The notes: a model not told the origin generated them from the letters alone. Counted from the stretch's first letter, positions 25,082 through 34,003 are shown. The stretch is 64,000 nucleotides of DNA from AC-32 sp963788215 (GCA_963788215.1 CAWBFX010000010.1:186001-250000); one strand, 5' to 3'. Translations and numbers: made by a program.

Positions 25082-25525
25082 CTAGCTGCCGCCGACGCCG
25101 ATTGCCGTCAGGAAGACGAGCACGACCGTGGTCACCGCCAGCACGCCGTGCAGCGCCACGATCGGCACCGGGAAGCGCTGCTCCGGGGGCGCGTCCGACT
25201 CCACGTTCGTCGGCGCCTCCCGGGCCGTCGGCCCGCGCTTGCGCCGCTGCCACCAGATCGCGAACATCGTCCAGCCCAGCACCGCGACCACGGCGAGGAT
25301 CACGAACGCGATCCACGCAAGAGTGTCGCTGTCGTTGGCCACATAGATGATCCAGATCACCAGGCCGGTCGCCGCGAGCAGGAAGTGACTGAGGATCAGC
25401 GGCGGCCGAATTCTCGACCCGCCTTCAGCGCCCTGCCGCATGCCGCCGCGCGAGAGCCAGATCGCCAGCAGGACGAACCCGCCGCCTGCCGTCAGCACCC
25501 ACGCGATCAACGCTGCCCATTCCAT
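25082..25525 (-). CDS. Four-helix membrane protein of unknown function
   Basis: This 147-residue protein has four hydrophobic segments (ALIAWVLTAGGGFVLLAIWL; PLILSHFLLAATGLVIWIIYV; LAWIAFVILAVVAVLGWTMF; VPIVALHGVLAVTTVVLVFL). An acidic cytoplasmic loop lies between helices 3 and 4. A histidine sits in helix 2 (LSHFLL) and another in helix 4 (LHGVL), a pattern seen in small haem-binding or DUF-type membrane proteins. The ATG 25525 has a ribosome site GGGAGG a few bases upstream on the minus strand. No function is assigned. Confidence 0.7.
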   Translation of the reverse strand: MEWAALIAWVLTAGGGFVLLAIWLSRGGMRQGAEGGSRIRPPLILSHFLLAATGLVIWIIYVANDSDTLAWIAFVILAVVAVLGWTMFAIWWQRRKRGPTAREAPTNVESDAPPEQRFPVPIVALHGVLAVTTVVLVFLTAIGVGGS

Positions 25526-25576
25526 ATACGAACCTCCCTTCGACGTACACGCGTTACCCCGGGAGGAAGCTACGAA

Positions 25577-27292
25577 TCACCCGCGCCAGCGGTTTGTGAT
25601 CGGCGTCCGGCGGTCGCGGCCGAACGCCTTGGGCGTGAGCCGCACGCCGGGAGGCGCCTGGCGGCGCTTGTACTCGGCGCGGTCGATCAGCCGGACTGCG
25701 CGGTCGACCACGTCCGGGTCGAACCCGTCGGCGCTCAACTCCTCGAGAGAGCGGTCCTGCTCGACGTAGGCCTCGAGTACCCGGTCGAGCTCCGGGTACG
25801 GAGGGAGCGAGTCCTCGTCCAGCTGGTTTTCCCGCAGCTCGGCGCTCGGGGCCCGGTCGACGATGGTCTGCGGGATGAGCTCACGTCCCGAGCGCTCGTT
25901 CAGATGGCGTGCGAGCCGGAAGACGTCGGTCTTGAAGACGTCCTTGAGCAGCGCGAAGCCGCCGGCCATGTCGCCGTACAACGTCGCGTAGCCGACCGAG
26001 AGCTCGGACTTGTTGCCCGTCGCGACCACGAGCCAGCCGAACTTGTTCGACAACGCCATCAGCAGCAGTCCGCGCGCCCGCGCCTGCAGGTTCTCCTCGG
26101 CGATGTCGCGCTCCCTCCCGGCGAAGCTCTCGGCGAGCGCGCCCTCCGCGGCCTCGACGACGTCGTCGATCGGGAGCTCGCGAAAGTCGGTGCCCAGGCT
26201 CTCCGCGAGCAGCCGGGCGTCGCGCCGGGTCTCCTCCGACGAGAAGCGCGAGGGCATCGACACGCAATGCACTCGCTCTGCGCCCAGCGCCTCGACCGCG
26301 AGCGCAGCCGTCAGCGCCGAGTCGATCCCCCCGGAGACGCCGAGCACGATGTCCCCGAACCCGTTCTTGTCGACGTAGTCGCGGAGCCCCAACTCGAGGG
26401 CGATCCGCATCTGCTCGAGATCGCCGGTCTCGGGCGCGACGACCGCCTCGATCCGGTCCGTCTGCTCGCGCGGCGCTCCGAGATCGACGAGCTCGGCCTC
26501 GGGAGGCGCCTGGCGCTCCCGGGCGAGCGAGCGCCGGCGCAGGTCTCGCAGCCGTCGCCCGACGGCCTCTGCGGGCTCGACGTCGACCATCAGCAGCGCC
26601 TCTTCGAAGCCCGGGGCGCGGGCGACCACGGCGCCCTCCTCGTCGAGCACCATCGAGTGTCCGTCGAAGATGAGCTCGTCCTGGGCCCCGACGGAGTTGC
26701 AGAACGCGACGAAGCACGAGTTGTCGCGCGCCCGCGTCGCGAACATCTCCTCGCGCTCGCGGTCGCGGCAGAGGTGGAACGGCGACGCGGAGATGTTGGC
26801 GATCAGCTGCGCGCCGGCGAGAGCGAGGTCGGTCGCCGGCGGCCCGGGCTGCCAGAGGTCTTCGCAGATGGTCGGTCCGATCAGCGTGTCGCCGAGCTGC
26901 AGCAGGAGCAGGTCGCGGGCGGGCGCGAAATAGCGGTCCTCGTCGAAGACGCCGTAGTTCGGGAGGAACCGCTTCCGGTAGACCGCCTTCACCTCGCCGT
27001 CGGCGCAGACCGCGCAGGCGTTGCGGAGATCGGTGTCGAAATCGGGGAAGCCGACGAGCGCGACGATTCCGTGTGTCTCGCGGGCGAGCTCCTGCAGCGA
27101 ATCGCCGGCCGCCCGTACGAAACCGGGACGGAGCAGCAGGTCCTCGGGCGGATAGCCGGTCACGGCCAGCTCGGGGAGGAGGACGAGGTCGGCGCCGGCG
27201 CCCCTCGCTTCGCCGATCGCCTCGAGGATGCGCTCGCGGTTGCCGTCGAGGTCGCCGACGGTCGTGTTGATCTGGGCGAGCGCGAGTCTCAT
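25577..27292 (-). CDS. nadE: Glutamine-dependent NAD+ synthetase
   Basis: This 571-residue bifunctional enzyme amidates nicotinic acid adenine dinucleotide to NAD+. The N-terminal nitrilase-type glutaminase domain (about 1-260) shows the Glu-Lys-Cys triad: LLPELAVTGYPPEDLL, YRKRFLPNYGVFDE and GPTICEDLW. The C-terminal synthetase domain carries the ATP loop LGVSGGIDSALTAALA near residue 300, then ATGNKSELSVGYATLYGDMAG. Length and order match the two-domain family. The start is ATG 27292. It is the last gene before the convergent direction changes. Confidence 0.95.
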   Translation of the reverse strand: MRLALAQINTTVGDLDGNRERILEAIGEARGAGADLVLLPELAVTGYPPEDLLLRPGFVRAAGDSLQELARETHGIVALVGFPDFDTDLRNACAVCADGEVKAVYRKRFLPNYGVFDEDRYFAPARDLLLLQLGDTLIGPTICEDLWQPGPPATDLALAGAQLIANISASPFHLCRDREREEMFATRARDNSCFVAFCNSVGAQDELIFDGHSMVLDEEGAVVARAPGFEEALLMVDVEPAEAVGRRLRDLRRRSLARERQAPPEAELVDLGAPREQTDRIEAVVAPETGDLEQMRIALELGLRDYVDKNGFGDIVLGVSGGIDSALTAALAVEALGAERVHCVSMPSRFSSEETRRDARLLAESLGTDFRELPIDDVVEAAEGALAESFAGRERDIAEENLQARARGLLLMALSNKFGWLVVATGNKSELSVGYATLYGDMAGGFALLKDVFKTDVFRLARHLNERSGRELIPQTIVDRAPSAELRENQLDEDSLPPYPELDRVLEAYVEQDRSLEELSADGFDPDVVDRAVRLIDRAEYKRRQAPPGVRLTPKAFGRDRRTPITNRWRG

Positions 27293-27323
27293 CGGTCAGG
27301 TTTTAGACTACCAGTCGAAAACC

Positions 27324-28103
27324 TCAACGACGGAGGCGAATGGCGTTGAGATCCTCGCGCTCAATCTCTTCGGCGCGGCGGATCAGGTCCTCGATGTCGT
27401 CGTGCTCGGCGTGGATGTAGCGGCCCGCCAGCGCGTCCGCGCGCCCCGAGGCGAGGACCCGCACGAGCCGAGGAGCGAGTTCCGGCGGCGTCCAGCCGGG
27501 GTCGTCTGCCGGCCAGTGCGGATCGGTCATCGCCGTCCGCACCCGGCCGGGGCTGATCAGGAAGACGTGCACAGGCGTCTCCGCGAGGTCGTTGGCGAGC
27601 GTCTCGCCGAACCGGTTCACCGCAGCCTTGCTCGACGTGTACGAGGTGCTGCTCGCGCCGGGGAGGTAGCCGGCGCCGCTGCCGGTGATCACGATCCGGC
27701 CGCCGCCGCGCTCAAGCATCCCCGGAATCGCGGCACGGCAGGTGAGGTAGACGCCGAAAACGTTCACTTCGATCACGTTCCACCACTCGTTTGGATCGGT
27801 CTCCCACAGGTGCCCGGAGACGTTTCCGATGCCGGCGTTGGCTGCGAGGAGGTCGATCGGGCCGAGCTCTTGCTCGGTGTCCGCGACCATCCGCTCGACG
27901 GCGGCGCGATCGGTCACGTCGACCTCGAGGGCCAGGCCGCCGATCTCGCGTGCGATCTCCTCGACCTGTTCGCGCGTGCGTGCTGCGACGGCTACTCGGG
28001 CTCCGGCGTCCGCGAGCTCCCGGGCGATGTCCGCTCCGATCCCCCGTCCGCTGCCCGTGACGAGCGCGATTTGTCCATCCAGCCGGTCAGTTGGTTGCGA
28101 CAC
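27324..28103 (-). CDS. Short-chain dehydrogenase/reductase (SDR)
   Basis: This 259-residue classical SDR has the NAD(P)-binding motif TGSGRGIG at about residues 16-23, NAG in LLAANAGIGN, and the catalytic Ser-Tyr-Lys in ITGSGAG and SYTSSKAAVNRF. Substrate specificity cannot be read from sequence. It overlaps the upstream acyl-CoA synthetase gene by 17 bases, so the two are co-expressed and may act on the same acyl or hydroxyacyl intermediate. The start is GTG 28103. Confidence 0.88.
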   Translation of the reverse strand: MSQPTDRLDGQIALVTGSGRGIGADIARELADAGARVAVAARTREQVEEIAREIGGLALEVDVTDRAAVERMVADTEQELGPIDLLAANAGIGNVSGHLWETDPNEWWNVIEVNVFGVYLTCRAAIPGMLERGGGRIVITGSGAGYLPGASSTSYTSSKAAVNRFGETLANDLAETPVHVFLISPGRVRTAMTDPHWPADDPGWTPPELAPRLVRVLASGRADALAGRYIHAEHDDIEDLIRRAEEIEREDLNAIRLRR

Positions 28104-30024
28104 GTTCGATCTCCTCCAGGGTCTCGGGATTCTCCACGGACGAGAGGTCGCCGGGATCGTCTCCGAGCGCCTTCGCCTTCACCGCCCGCCGCACGATCTT
28201 CGCGCTCCTCGTCTTCGGCAGCGCCGACACGAAGAGCACGCGCTCGGGCGCAAACGCCTTGCCGAGCTCTGCCGCCGCGAGCCCACGAAGCTCCCGGGCG
28301 AGCTCCTCCGACGGCTCGACCCCCGGGACGAGAGCGCAGAACACCCACGCGACCTCTCCCTTCACCTCGTGCGGCACGCCGACCGCGGCCGCCTCGGCGA
28401 CAGCCGGGTGCGCGACCACTGCCGACTCGAGCTCGGCCGGCCCGAGCCGCTTCCCCGCGATGTTGAGCGTGTCGTCCGAGCGGCCATGCAGGAACCAGAA
28501 CCCTTCTTCGTCGACGAGCGCCCAGTCGCCGTGCACCCAGATCCCCGGCAGCCGGCGCCAGTACGAGTCGAGATACCGCTCCGGGTCGCGCCAGAACCCG
28601 CGCGTCATCCCGGGGAACGGCTTGCGGCAGACGAGCTCTCCGACCTCTCCGCGTACCGGGCGCCCCTCGGAGTCGACCACGTCCATAGCCATCCCCAGCG
28701 CCGGCCCGCCGAGCGAGCACTCCTTGATCGGCACCGCCGGCGTGGGCGAGAGGAAGCACGCGCCCACCTCGGTCCCGCCGGAGCAGTTGATGATCGGGCA
28801 GCGCCCGCCGCCCACGTGCTCGAACAGCCAGCGGTAGGGCTCGGGGTTCCACGGCTCGCCGGTGGTGACGAGCACGCGCAGAGAAGAAAGGTCGTGCCGC
28901 TCGACGAGCTCGGCTCCGTGCGGGATCAACGCGCGCACCAGCGTCGGCGAGAGCCCGAGGATGGACACGTGTTCCTGCTCGACGAGCCCCCACAGGCGAT
29001 CCGCCGCCGGCCAGTCGGGTGCTCCCTCGGCGAAGACGATCGTACAGCCGAGCGCCATCCCGCCGACCACCTCCCACGGGCCCATGATCCAGCCCATGTC
29101 GGTGACGAAATGGATCACGTCCTCTGGTCGTGCGTCGGCCTGGTAGGCGACCTCGCGCGTGATCGACACGAGGAAGCCGCCCTGGACGTGCAGCACGCCC
29201 TTCGGCTGCCCGGTCGTGCCCGACGTGTAGGTGAGCAGGTACGGGTGCTCGGAGTCGACCTCGAGCGGCTCGAGCACGCCGGGCGAGCCCGCGACGGCCT
29301 CGTCCCAGAAGACATCGCGACCGGCCTGCATCGGCGCGTCGTTCCCGAGCCGCCGCCAGACGAGCACGTGCTCGACCGACGGCGATTCGCGGACGGCCTC
29401 GTCGACGAGCGCCTTCATCGGCACCTCGCGCCCGCGTCGCAGCGATCCGTCGGCGGTGATCACCACTTTCGCCTCCGCGGCCTGCAGCCGCGCAGCGACC
29501 GCCGGGGCCGCGAAGCCGGAGAAGACCGGCACCTGGATCGCGCCCAGGTGCGCACAGGCGTGCGACGCGATCGCGACCTCGGGAGACATCGGGAGGAACA
29601 ACGCGACCCGGTCGCCCGCCTCGACGCCGAGCGCAGCCAGCGCCTCCGCCAGCCGCGTCACCTCGTCCGAGAGCTCGCGATAGCTCAGGGACCGCCGCGC
29701 CCCGTCCTCGCCCTGCCACACCGCCGCCGCCGCGTCCGCCCGCTCGCCGCGGGCCCAGCGGTGGACGCAGTTCCAGGCGAGGTTGAGCCCTCCGCCTACG
29801 AACCACGTCGCCCATTCCGGCCCGCGGGAGAGGTCGCACACCTGGTCCCAGGGCCGCGAGAACTCGAGGCCCATGTCCTCGATCGCCGCCGGCCAGAACC
29901 GCTCCGGCTCCTCCGCCGAGAAGCGCACGAGCTCCCAGTAGTCGTCGAATCCGAGCTTCCGCGCGAGCCGCATCGCGTTGGAGCGCTCGCGGATCTCCTC
30001 GCTCGGCCGCCAGATCACCTCCAC
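28087..30024 (-). CDS. AMP-dependent acyl-CoA synthetase (acetyl-/acetoacetyl-CoA synthetase-like)
   Basis: This 645-residue adenylate-forming ligase is distinct from the acs gene in this window. It has the P-loop YTSGTTGQPKGVLHVQGG, a substrate region DMGWIMGPWEVVGG, the A5-like region SGGTEVGACFLSP and the catalytic lysine region LPKTRSAKIVRR. The N-terminal ACAS-like segment and total length fit the acetyl/propionyl/acetoacetyl-CoA synthetase subfamily, but the acid used is unknown. The start is GTG 30024. It overlaps an SDR gene downstream and faces the efflux pump gene across a repeat-rich promoter region. Confidence 0.87.
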   Translation of the reverse strand: MEVIWRPSEEIRERSNAMRLARKLGFDDYWELVRFSAEEPERFWPAAIEDMGLEFSRPWDQVCDLSRGPEWATWFVGGGLNLAWNCVHRWARGERADAAAAVWQGEDGARRSLSYRELSDEVTRLAEALAALGVEAGDRVALFLPMSPEVAIASHACAHLGAIQVPVFSGFAAPAVAARLQAAEAKVVITADGSLRRGREVPMKALVDEAVRESPSVEHVLVWRRLGNDAPMQAGRDVFWDEAVAGSPGVLEPLEVDSEHPYLLTYTSGTTGQPKGVLHVQGGFLVSITREVAYQADARPEDVIHFVTDMGWIMGPWEVVGGMALGCTIVFAEGAPDWPAADRLWGLVEQEHVSILGLSPTLVRALIPHGAELVERHDLSSLRVLVTTGEPWNPEPYRWLFEHVGGGRCPIINCSGGTEVGACFLSPTPAVPIKECSLGGPALGMAMDVVDSEGRPVRGEVGELVCRKPFPGMTRGFWRDPERYLDSYWRRLPGIWVHGDWALVDEEGFWFLHGRSDDTLNIAGKRLGPAELESAVVAHPAVAEAAAVGVPHEVKGEVAWVFCALVPGVEPSEELARELRGLAAAELGKAFAPERVLFVSALPKTRSAKIVRRAVKAKALGDDPGDLSSVENPETLEEIERVATN

Positions 30025-30032
30025 CGCGCAAC

Positions 30033-30097
30033 CCTAACTTGCACCCTGGCCTAACTTGCGACCCAGGCTAGTGACGGCTAACGTAGTGGCGACTAAC
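30033..30097. promoter_or_regulatory. Two pairs of direct repeats in the divergent promoter region (candidate TetR operator)
   Basis: CCTAACTTGCACCCTGG (30033-30049) and CCTAACTTGCGACCCAGG (30050-30067) lie back to back. They are followed by TAGTGACGGCTAAC (30069-30082) and TAGTGGCGACTAAC (30084-30097). The repeats fill the gap between the acyl-CoA synthetase start (30024) and the efflux pump start (30117), where the regulator encoded at 31553 would be expected to bind. Confidence 0.6.
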
Positions 30098-30116
30098 TTC
30101 TCATGAGAGGAGCGCT

Positions 30117-31556
30117 GTGCGCGCCAAGATCTTCGCCGAGGAAAACAGACGCTGGTGGACGTTGGGGTCGCTCTGCTTCGCCCTGTTCATGATCATGCTC
30201 GACAACACGGTGGTGAACGTGGCGCTTCCGGCGATCAAGGCCGACCTCGCGATCAGCACCGCCGAGCTCGAGTGGACTGTCGCCGCGTACGCCCTCACGT
30301 TCGCGTCGCTCCTGCTCACCGGCGGGAAGCTCGGTGACCTTCTCGGCCGCCGGCTGATCTTCACGATCGGCCTCATCATCTTCACGCTTTCCTCGCTCGC
30401 GTGCGGCCTCTCGTCCAGCGCCCCCGAGCTGATCGGCGCGCGCGCCGTGCAGGGCGTCGGGGCCGCGCTGATGATGCCGGCGACGCTTTCGATCATCTCC
30501 GCGACCTTCGCGGTGAAAGAGCGCGGGACGGCGATCGGGATCTGGGCCGGCGTCTCCGCGATGGCGCTCGCGATCGGGCCCCTGCTCGGCGGGATCATCA
30601 CCGAGCACATCTCCTGGAACTGGATCTTCTTCATCAACGTGCCGATCGGCGTGATCGCCGTCCTCTCCGCGATCTTCGTCGTCCCGGAGTCCAAGGACAC
30701 GTCGCGCGAGCAACGACTTGACTTGCCCGGGCTCCTCACGTCCGGCATCGGGTTGCTTGCGCTCGTCTACTCGCTGATCGAGGCGAACCAGTACGGCTGG
30801 ACCTCCCTGCGGATCCTCGCCCTGTTCGTGGTCGCGGCCGTCTCGCTCACTGCCTTCGTGCTGCTCGAGCTGCACCAGCGCCTGCCGATGCTCGACCTCT
30901 CGCTCTTCAAGAACGGCACCTTCGCGGGCGCGAACCTCGTGGCGATCCTCGTCACGCTCGCCATGTTCGGGATCTTCGTCTTCTTCCCGATCTACATGCA
31001 GACCTTCCGCGGCTGGTCGCCGACCCAGGCGGGTGCCGCGCTGCTGCCCTGGACGCTGATGGTCGTGATCTTCGCGCCGATCGCCGGGAAGCTCTCCGAC
31101 CGGGTCGGCTCCCGCTGGCTGATGGCCGGTGGGATGACCACGGTCGCGGTCTGCTGCTTGCTCCTCTCGACCGTCACGATCCACTCGACCTTCTGGCACA
31201 TGCTCCCGGCCTTCATCCTCGGCGGGATCGGGATGTCGTTCACGATGACCCCGATGTCCGCGGCGGCGATGGGCGCAGTCCCCGTAGCCAAGGCCGGCGT
31301 CGCGTCGGGCGTCCTCAACACGTTCCGCCAGGTCGGCGTGGCGCTCGGGATCGCGATCATGGGCGCGATCGTCGCCGACCGCGCAGCCTCGCACGGCGGC
31401 CCGGCGCCCGAGGCGTTCGTCTACGGCCTTACCTTCGGCATGAAGGTCAGCGCGATCATCTGCCTGGGCGCTGCCCTTGCCGCGGCTGTCTTCGTCCGCC
31501 AGTACCGCCACCACGAGGAGACCGAGCAGCACCAGCAGGTCGAGGTCGCCGCATGA
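30117..31556 (+). CDS. MFS multidrug efflux transporter, DHA2 (EmrB/QacA) family
   Basis: This 479-residue protein has the membrane topology of a 14-helix proton-driven exporter. Motif A is GGKLGDLLGRR near residue 67, and motif C-like glycines lie in GIWAGVSAMALAIGPLLGG near 145. The first helix contains the acidic residue in FMIMLDNTVVNVALPAI, characteristic of DHA2 pumps. It should export hydrophobic or cationic drugs. The GTG 30117 is preceded by GAGAGGAG. It overlaps the following TetR gene by 4 bases, indicating local control by that regulator. Confidence 0.92.
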   Translation: MRAKIFAEENRRWWTLGSLCFALFMIMLDNTVVNVALPAIKADLAISTAELEWTVAAYALTFASLLLTGGKLGDLLGRRLIFTIGLIIFTLSSLACGLSSSAPELIGARAVQGVGAALMMPATLSIISATFAVKERGTAIGIWAGVSAMALAIGPLLGGIITEHISWNWIFFINVPIGVIAVLSAIFVVPESKDTSREQRLDLPGLLTSGIGLLALVYSLIEANQYGWTSLRILALFVVAAVSLTAFVLLELHQRLPMLDLSLFKNGTFAGANLVAILVTLAMFGIFVFFPIYMQTFRGWSPTQAGAALLPWTLMVVIFAPIAGKLSDRVGSRWLMAGGMTTVAVCCLLLSTVTIHSTFWHMLPAFILGGIGMSFTMTPMSAAAMGAVPVAKAGVASGVLNTFRQVGVALGIAIMGAIVADRAASHGGPAPEAFVYGLTFGMKVSAIICLGAALAAAVFVRQYRHHEETEQHQQVEVAA

Positions 31557-32149
31557 CGAGGCTTTCTGGCCCGGAGCGCAAGCGCGCTGTCGTCGAGACC
31601 GCGTGCCGCATCTTCGCGAAGGGCAGCTATCGCGGGTCGACCACGGCCGAGATCGCCCGGGCGACCGGCGTCACCGAGCCCGTGCTCTACCGCCACTTCT
31701 CTTCGAAGCGGGAGCTCTACCTCGCCTGCCTCGACTCGGTCTGGCAGCAGGTGCACGTGCTCTGGGAGAAGGCGATCGCTGACGAGCCGGCGCCCGAGAA
31801 CTGGATCAAGGCCATCGGCAAGGCGTACCTCGAGGCGCGGGCCGCCGCGCGGATCGTGCTCGTAGACCTCTGGATCCAGGCGCTGACGGAGGCCGCCGAC
31901 GATCCCGAGATCCGCCGGGCGCTTCGGGGGCAGGTGCGCGAGGTGCACGAGTACGTCGCGGCAGTGATCCGCCGCGCGCAGGAGGCGGGCGGGATCGTCG
32001 CCGAGCGCGATGCGGACGCCGAGGCCTGGATCTTCATCTCGCTCGGCCTGTTGAGCACGATCGACCACCGCCTCGGCAACATCGTTGGCGACGAGTTCGA
32101 CGACATCGTCTCGAGCCGGCGCGAGTGGATGACCGGCCTCGCCCCTTGA
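31553..32149 (+). CDS. TetR family transcriptional regulator
   Basis: This 198-residue regulator has an N-terminal helix-turn-helix (GSTTAEIARATGVTEPVLYRHF, about residues 28-49) and an all-helical ligand-binding domain. Genes of this arrangement usually repress the adjacent pump until a substrate binds. The ATG 31553 lies inside the efflux pump stop (ATGA), so pump and regulator are made from one transcript. The direct repeats at 30033-30097 are the natural candidate operator. Confidence 0.9.
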   Translation: MTRLSGPERKRAVVETACRIFAKGSYRGSTTAEIARATGVTEPVLYRHFSSKRELYLACLDSVWQQVHVLWEKAIADEPAPENWIKAIGKAYLEARAAARIVLVDLWIQALTEAADDPEIRRALRGQVREVHEYVAAVIRRAQEAGGIVAERDADAEAWIFISLGLLSTIDHRLGNIVGDEFDDIVSSRREWMTGLAP

Positions 32150-32221
32150 CCTAACCGTCCCCTCCGCGCGAAGATCAGCCCCGAACGCGTTCGCGAACGG
32201 GGGAGGGGAGAGCTTCTGAGC

Positions 32222-32827
32222 GTGGCGACGTACTTCGTGCTCCGCATTGGCCTCGGCGGCATCTGCCTGCTCGCGGGGCTCGAGAAGGCTCGCGCGCCGC
32301 GCGGCTTCTTCGACGGGGTTCGCCGCTACCGGCTCGTGCCAAACGTGGCCGCACCCGCCGTCGGGGCGGCGCTGATCGGCCTCGAGCTCGGGCTCGGGAC
32401 GCTGCTCGTCGCGAACCTCGTGCCCGTTGCCGCCTCGGCCGGGACGATCGTGCTCTTCGGCGCCTTCGCGGCTGCGCTCGCCGTCAGCCTCGCGCGCTCG
32501 AACCGGGCTCCGTGCCACTGCTTCGGCGCCTCTGAGCTCGAGACGATCTCGCCGGTCACCCTCGTGCGCGCGCTCGTGCTGACGGGGCTCGCAGCCGTGC
32601 TGTTCGCGCTCGCGCTCGGCTCGCCCGGGACGCTCTCCGGCGGCGACGTGGTGGCCGGCCTGATGGTCGCCGCCGCGCTCGTCGCCGTCACGCGACTCTC
32701 CGGCCTGCTGCCACTCGCGTGGTCGTTCCTGACGAAGCCTGCGGTCTTCTATCCGACTCCGACGCGCCGAACCAGCTTCCGCCACCAGCCGCTCACGGTG
32801 CCGCTCTTCCCGGAGGAGTTGAAATGA
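32222..32827 (+). CDS. MauE/DoxX-like redox membrane protein
   Basis: This 201-residue membrane protein has four hydrophobic helices and the MauE signature: GLEKARAPRGFFDGVRRYRLVP at the end of helix 1, and the cysteine pair in CHCFGASE between helices 3 and 4. MauE-family proteins are thought to work with the thioredoxin-like MauD in forming disulfides of the methylamine dehydrogenase light chain. The start is GTG 32222. Its stop overlaps the thioredoxin-like gene by 4 bases. It heads a five- to six-gene operon built like the mau maturation genes. Confidence 0.8.
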   Translation: MATYFVLRIGLGGICLLAGLEKARAPRGFFDGVRRYRLVPNVAAPAVGAALIGLELGLGTLLVANLVPVAASAGTIVLFGAFAAALAVSLARSNRAPCHCFGASELETISPVTLVRALVLTGLAAVLFALALGSPGTLSGGDVVAGLMVAAALVAVTRLSGLLPLAWSFLTKPAVFYPTPTRRTSFRHQPLTVPLFPEELK

Positions 32828-33444
32828 GCGGTGTCTGGCTCGCCTCGTACATCGCGCTCTGGCTGGTCGTGCTGCTGCTCGCGTTCCTGCTCGCGGGCGC
32901 GCTCCGGCAGCTCGGGCTCCTGCAGCTTCGCCTCGGCGACGACCCGGGCGCTCTCATCACGGACACCGGCCTCGAGCGCGGTGCGGACGCACCCGACTTC
33001 ACCGCGCTGTCGGCCGAGACCGGCGAGCTCGTGAGCCTCTCGGACCTGCCCGCGGTGCCGAGGCTGATCGTCTTCACCTCGCCGGGCTGCCTCTCGTGCC
33101 GGGAGCTGATCCCGGGCCTGAACGAGGTGCGTGCCACGCGCAACGATTTCGACTTCCTGGTCGTCTGCCGCGGCGATCTCGAGTCGTGCCAGGGCTTCGG
33201 CCGCATGAACCGGCTCGAGGCGCCCATGGTCGTGGACACGAACGGGCAGATCGAGAAGGATTACGCGGTGAGCCTGACGCCGTTCGCGTACGTGATCGAC
33301 CACGAGGGAAGGGTCGTGATCCGCGGGCTCGCGAACGACTGGCGCCAGCTCGAGTCGCTGCTCGAGCAGGAAGGGACGCTGCAGGCCGGGATGCGCTTCT
33401 CCGCGTTGGAGGCGGAGGCCGAGCTGACCACGAGGGAGGGCTGA
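32824..33444 (+). CDS. MauD-like membrane-anchored thioredoxin-fold protein
   Basis: This 206-residue protein has an N-terminal membrane anchor (LASYIALWLVVLLLAFLLAG) and a thioredoxin/redoxin domain with the active site FTSPGCLSCRELIP (C-x2-C near residues 88-91). The cis-proline region is SLTPFAYVIDHEGRV. Length and anchor match MauD, the disulfide isomerase needed to mature the methylamine dehydrogenase light chain. The ATG 32824 overlaps the MauE-like stop. Its own stop overlaps the Cys-rich protein gene, which is likely its substrate. Confidence 0.82.
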   Translation: MSGVWLASYIALWLVVLLLAFLLAGALRQLGLLQLRLGDDPGALITDTGLERGADAPDFTALSAETGELVSLSDLPAVPRLIVFTSPGCLSCRELIPGLNEVRATRNDFDFLVVCRGDLESCQGFGRMNRLEAPMVVDTNGQIEKDYAVSLTPFAYVIDHEGRVVIRGLANDWRQLESLLEQEGTLQAGMRFSALEAEAELTTREG

Positions 33445-33923
33445 TGGACCCAGCTGCCAAAGCCGCACAGATGCTCGCGCGGAGGTCGTCGCGCAGGCAG
33501 TTCTTCAAGTTCCTCGGCGCCGGGTCGCTCGGCGCAGGGCTCTGGCTGACGCGGACGGGCGTCTCGCTCGGCTCGGTGTCCGGCTGCGTCGGCTGCGGCG
33601 GCGGTCCCTGCAACCCGTGCTTCTCGCCGGCGACGCTCTGCGACAACCTCGGCGACCAGTACAAATGCAAGACCTGCCAGCAGGGCGGCGGCTGCCCGCC
33701 CGGCTGCGCGACCTCCGGGGAGTGGTTCTGCTGCCTTAGCGGGACCGGCTGCCGCCAGCGCTGCTCGGAGTGCAACTGCCCGCCGGGCTGCCAGAACGCC
33801 TCCTGCCACTGCTTCACGAACCTGAGCATCCCGTGCGTGCCGCGGATCAACTCCGGCGAAAACCCGTGTCCGTGCCCGCCGCTGGCGCAGCAGCGCGGCC
33901 AGGCGCTCAGCGCCCCGGTCTAG
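33444..33923 (+). CDS. Tat-exported cysteine-rich protein (methylamine dehydrogenase light chain-like)
   Basis: This 159-residue protein begins with a Tat signal (SSRRQFFKFLG, twin arginines at 17-18, then a hydrophobic stretch to about residue 45). The mature part of about 110 residues holds 21 cysteines, with two CPPGC modules and runs such as CVGCGGGPCNPC. The position after MauE and MauD, the Tat signal and the cysteine density all resemble MauA, the TTQ-bearing light chain. However, I see only one tryptophan in the mature part (GEWFCC), while TTQ needs two, so it is not a standard MauA. It could carry another cofactor or be a multi-disulfide structural protein. The ATG 33444 overlaps the MauD-like stop. 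Confidence 0.75.
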   Translation: MDPAAKAAQMLARRSSRRQFFKFLGAGSLGAGLWLTRTGVSLGSVSGCVGCGGGPCNPCFSPATLCDNLGDQYKCKTCQQGGGCPPGCATSGEWFCCLSGTGCRQRCSECNCPPGCQNASCHCFTNLSIPCVPRINSGENPCPCPPLAQQRGQALSAPV

Positions 33924-33925
33924 CG

Positions 33926-33994
33926 ATGATCCCGCTGTTCGTGCTCGTCAGCCTGAGCCTCGTGGTCGGGCTCTCGACGGCCGCGAGCCCCTGA
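33926..33994 (+). CDS. Tiny single-helix membrane peptide (22 residues)
   Basis: An open frame from ATG 33926 gives MIPLFVLVSLSLVVGL followed by six small residues, a single hydrophobic helix. It begins 2 bases after the stop of the Cys-rich protein and ends 9 bases before the MauF-like gene, in an otherwise tightly packed operon. No Shine-Dalgarno is obvious, so it would rely on translational coupling. It may be a membrane subunit of the Mau-like system or simply a spacer. Confidence 0.35.
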   Translation: MIPLFVLVSLSLVVGLSTAASP

Positions 33995-34003
33995 GGGCTC
34001 TCC

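Noticed and set aside
33444..33923. Calling the Cys-rich protein a genuine methylamine dehydrogenase light chain (mauA)
   Set aside because: Only one tryptophan is found in the mature part, and no mauB or mauG gene is adjacent, so a TTQ cofactor cannot be supported.
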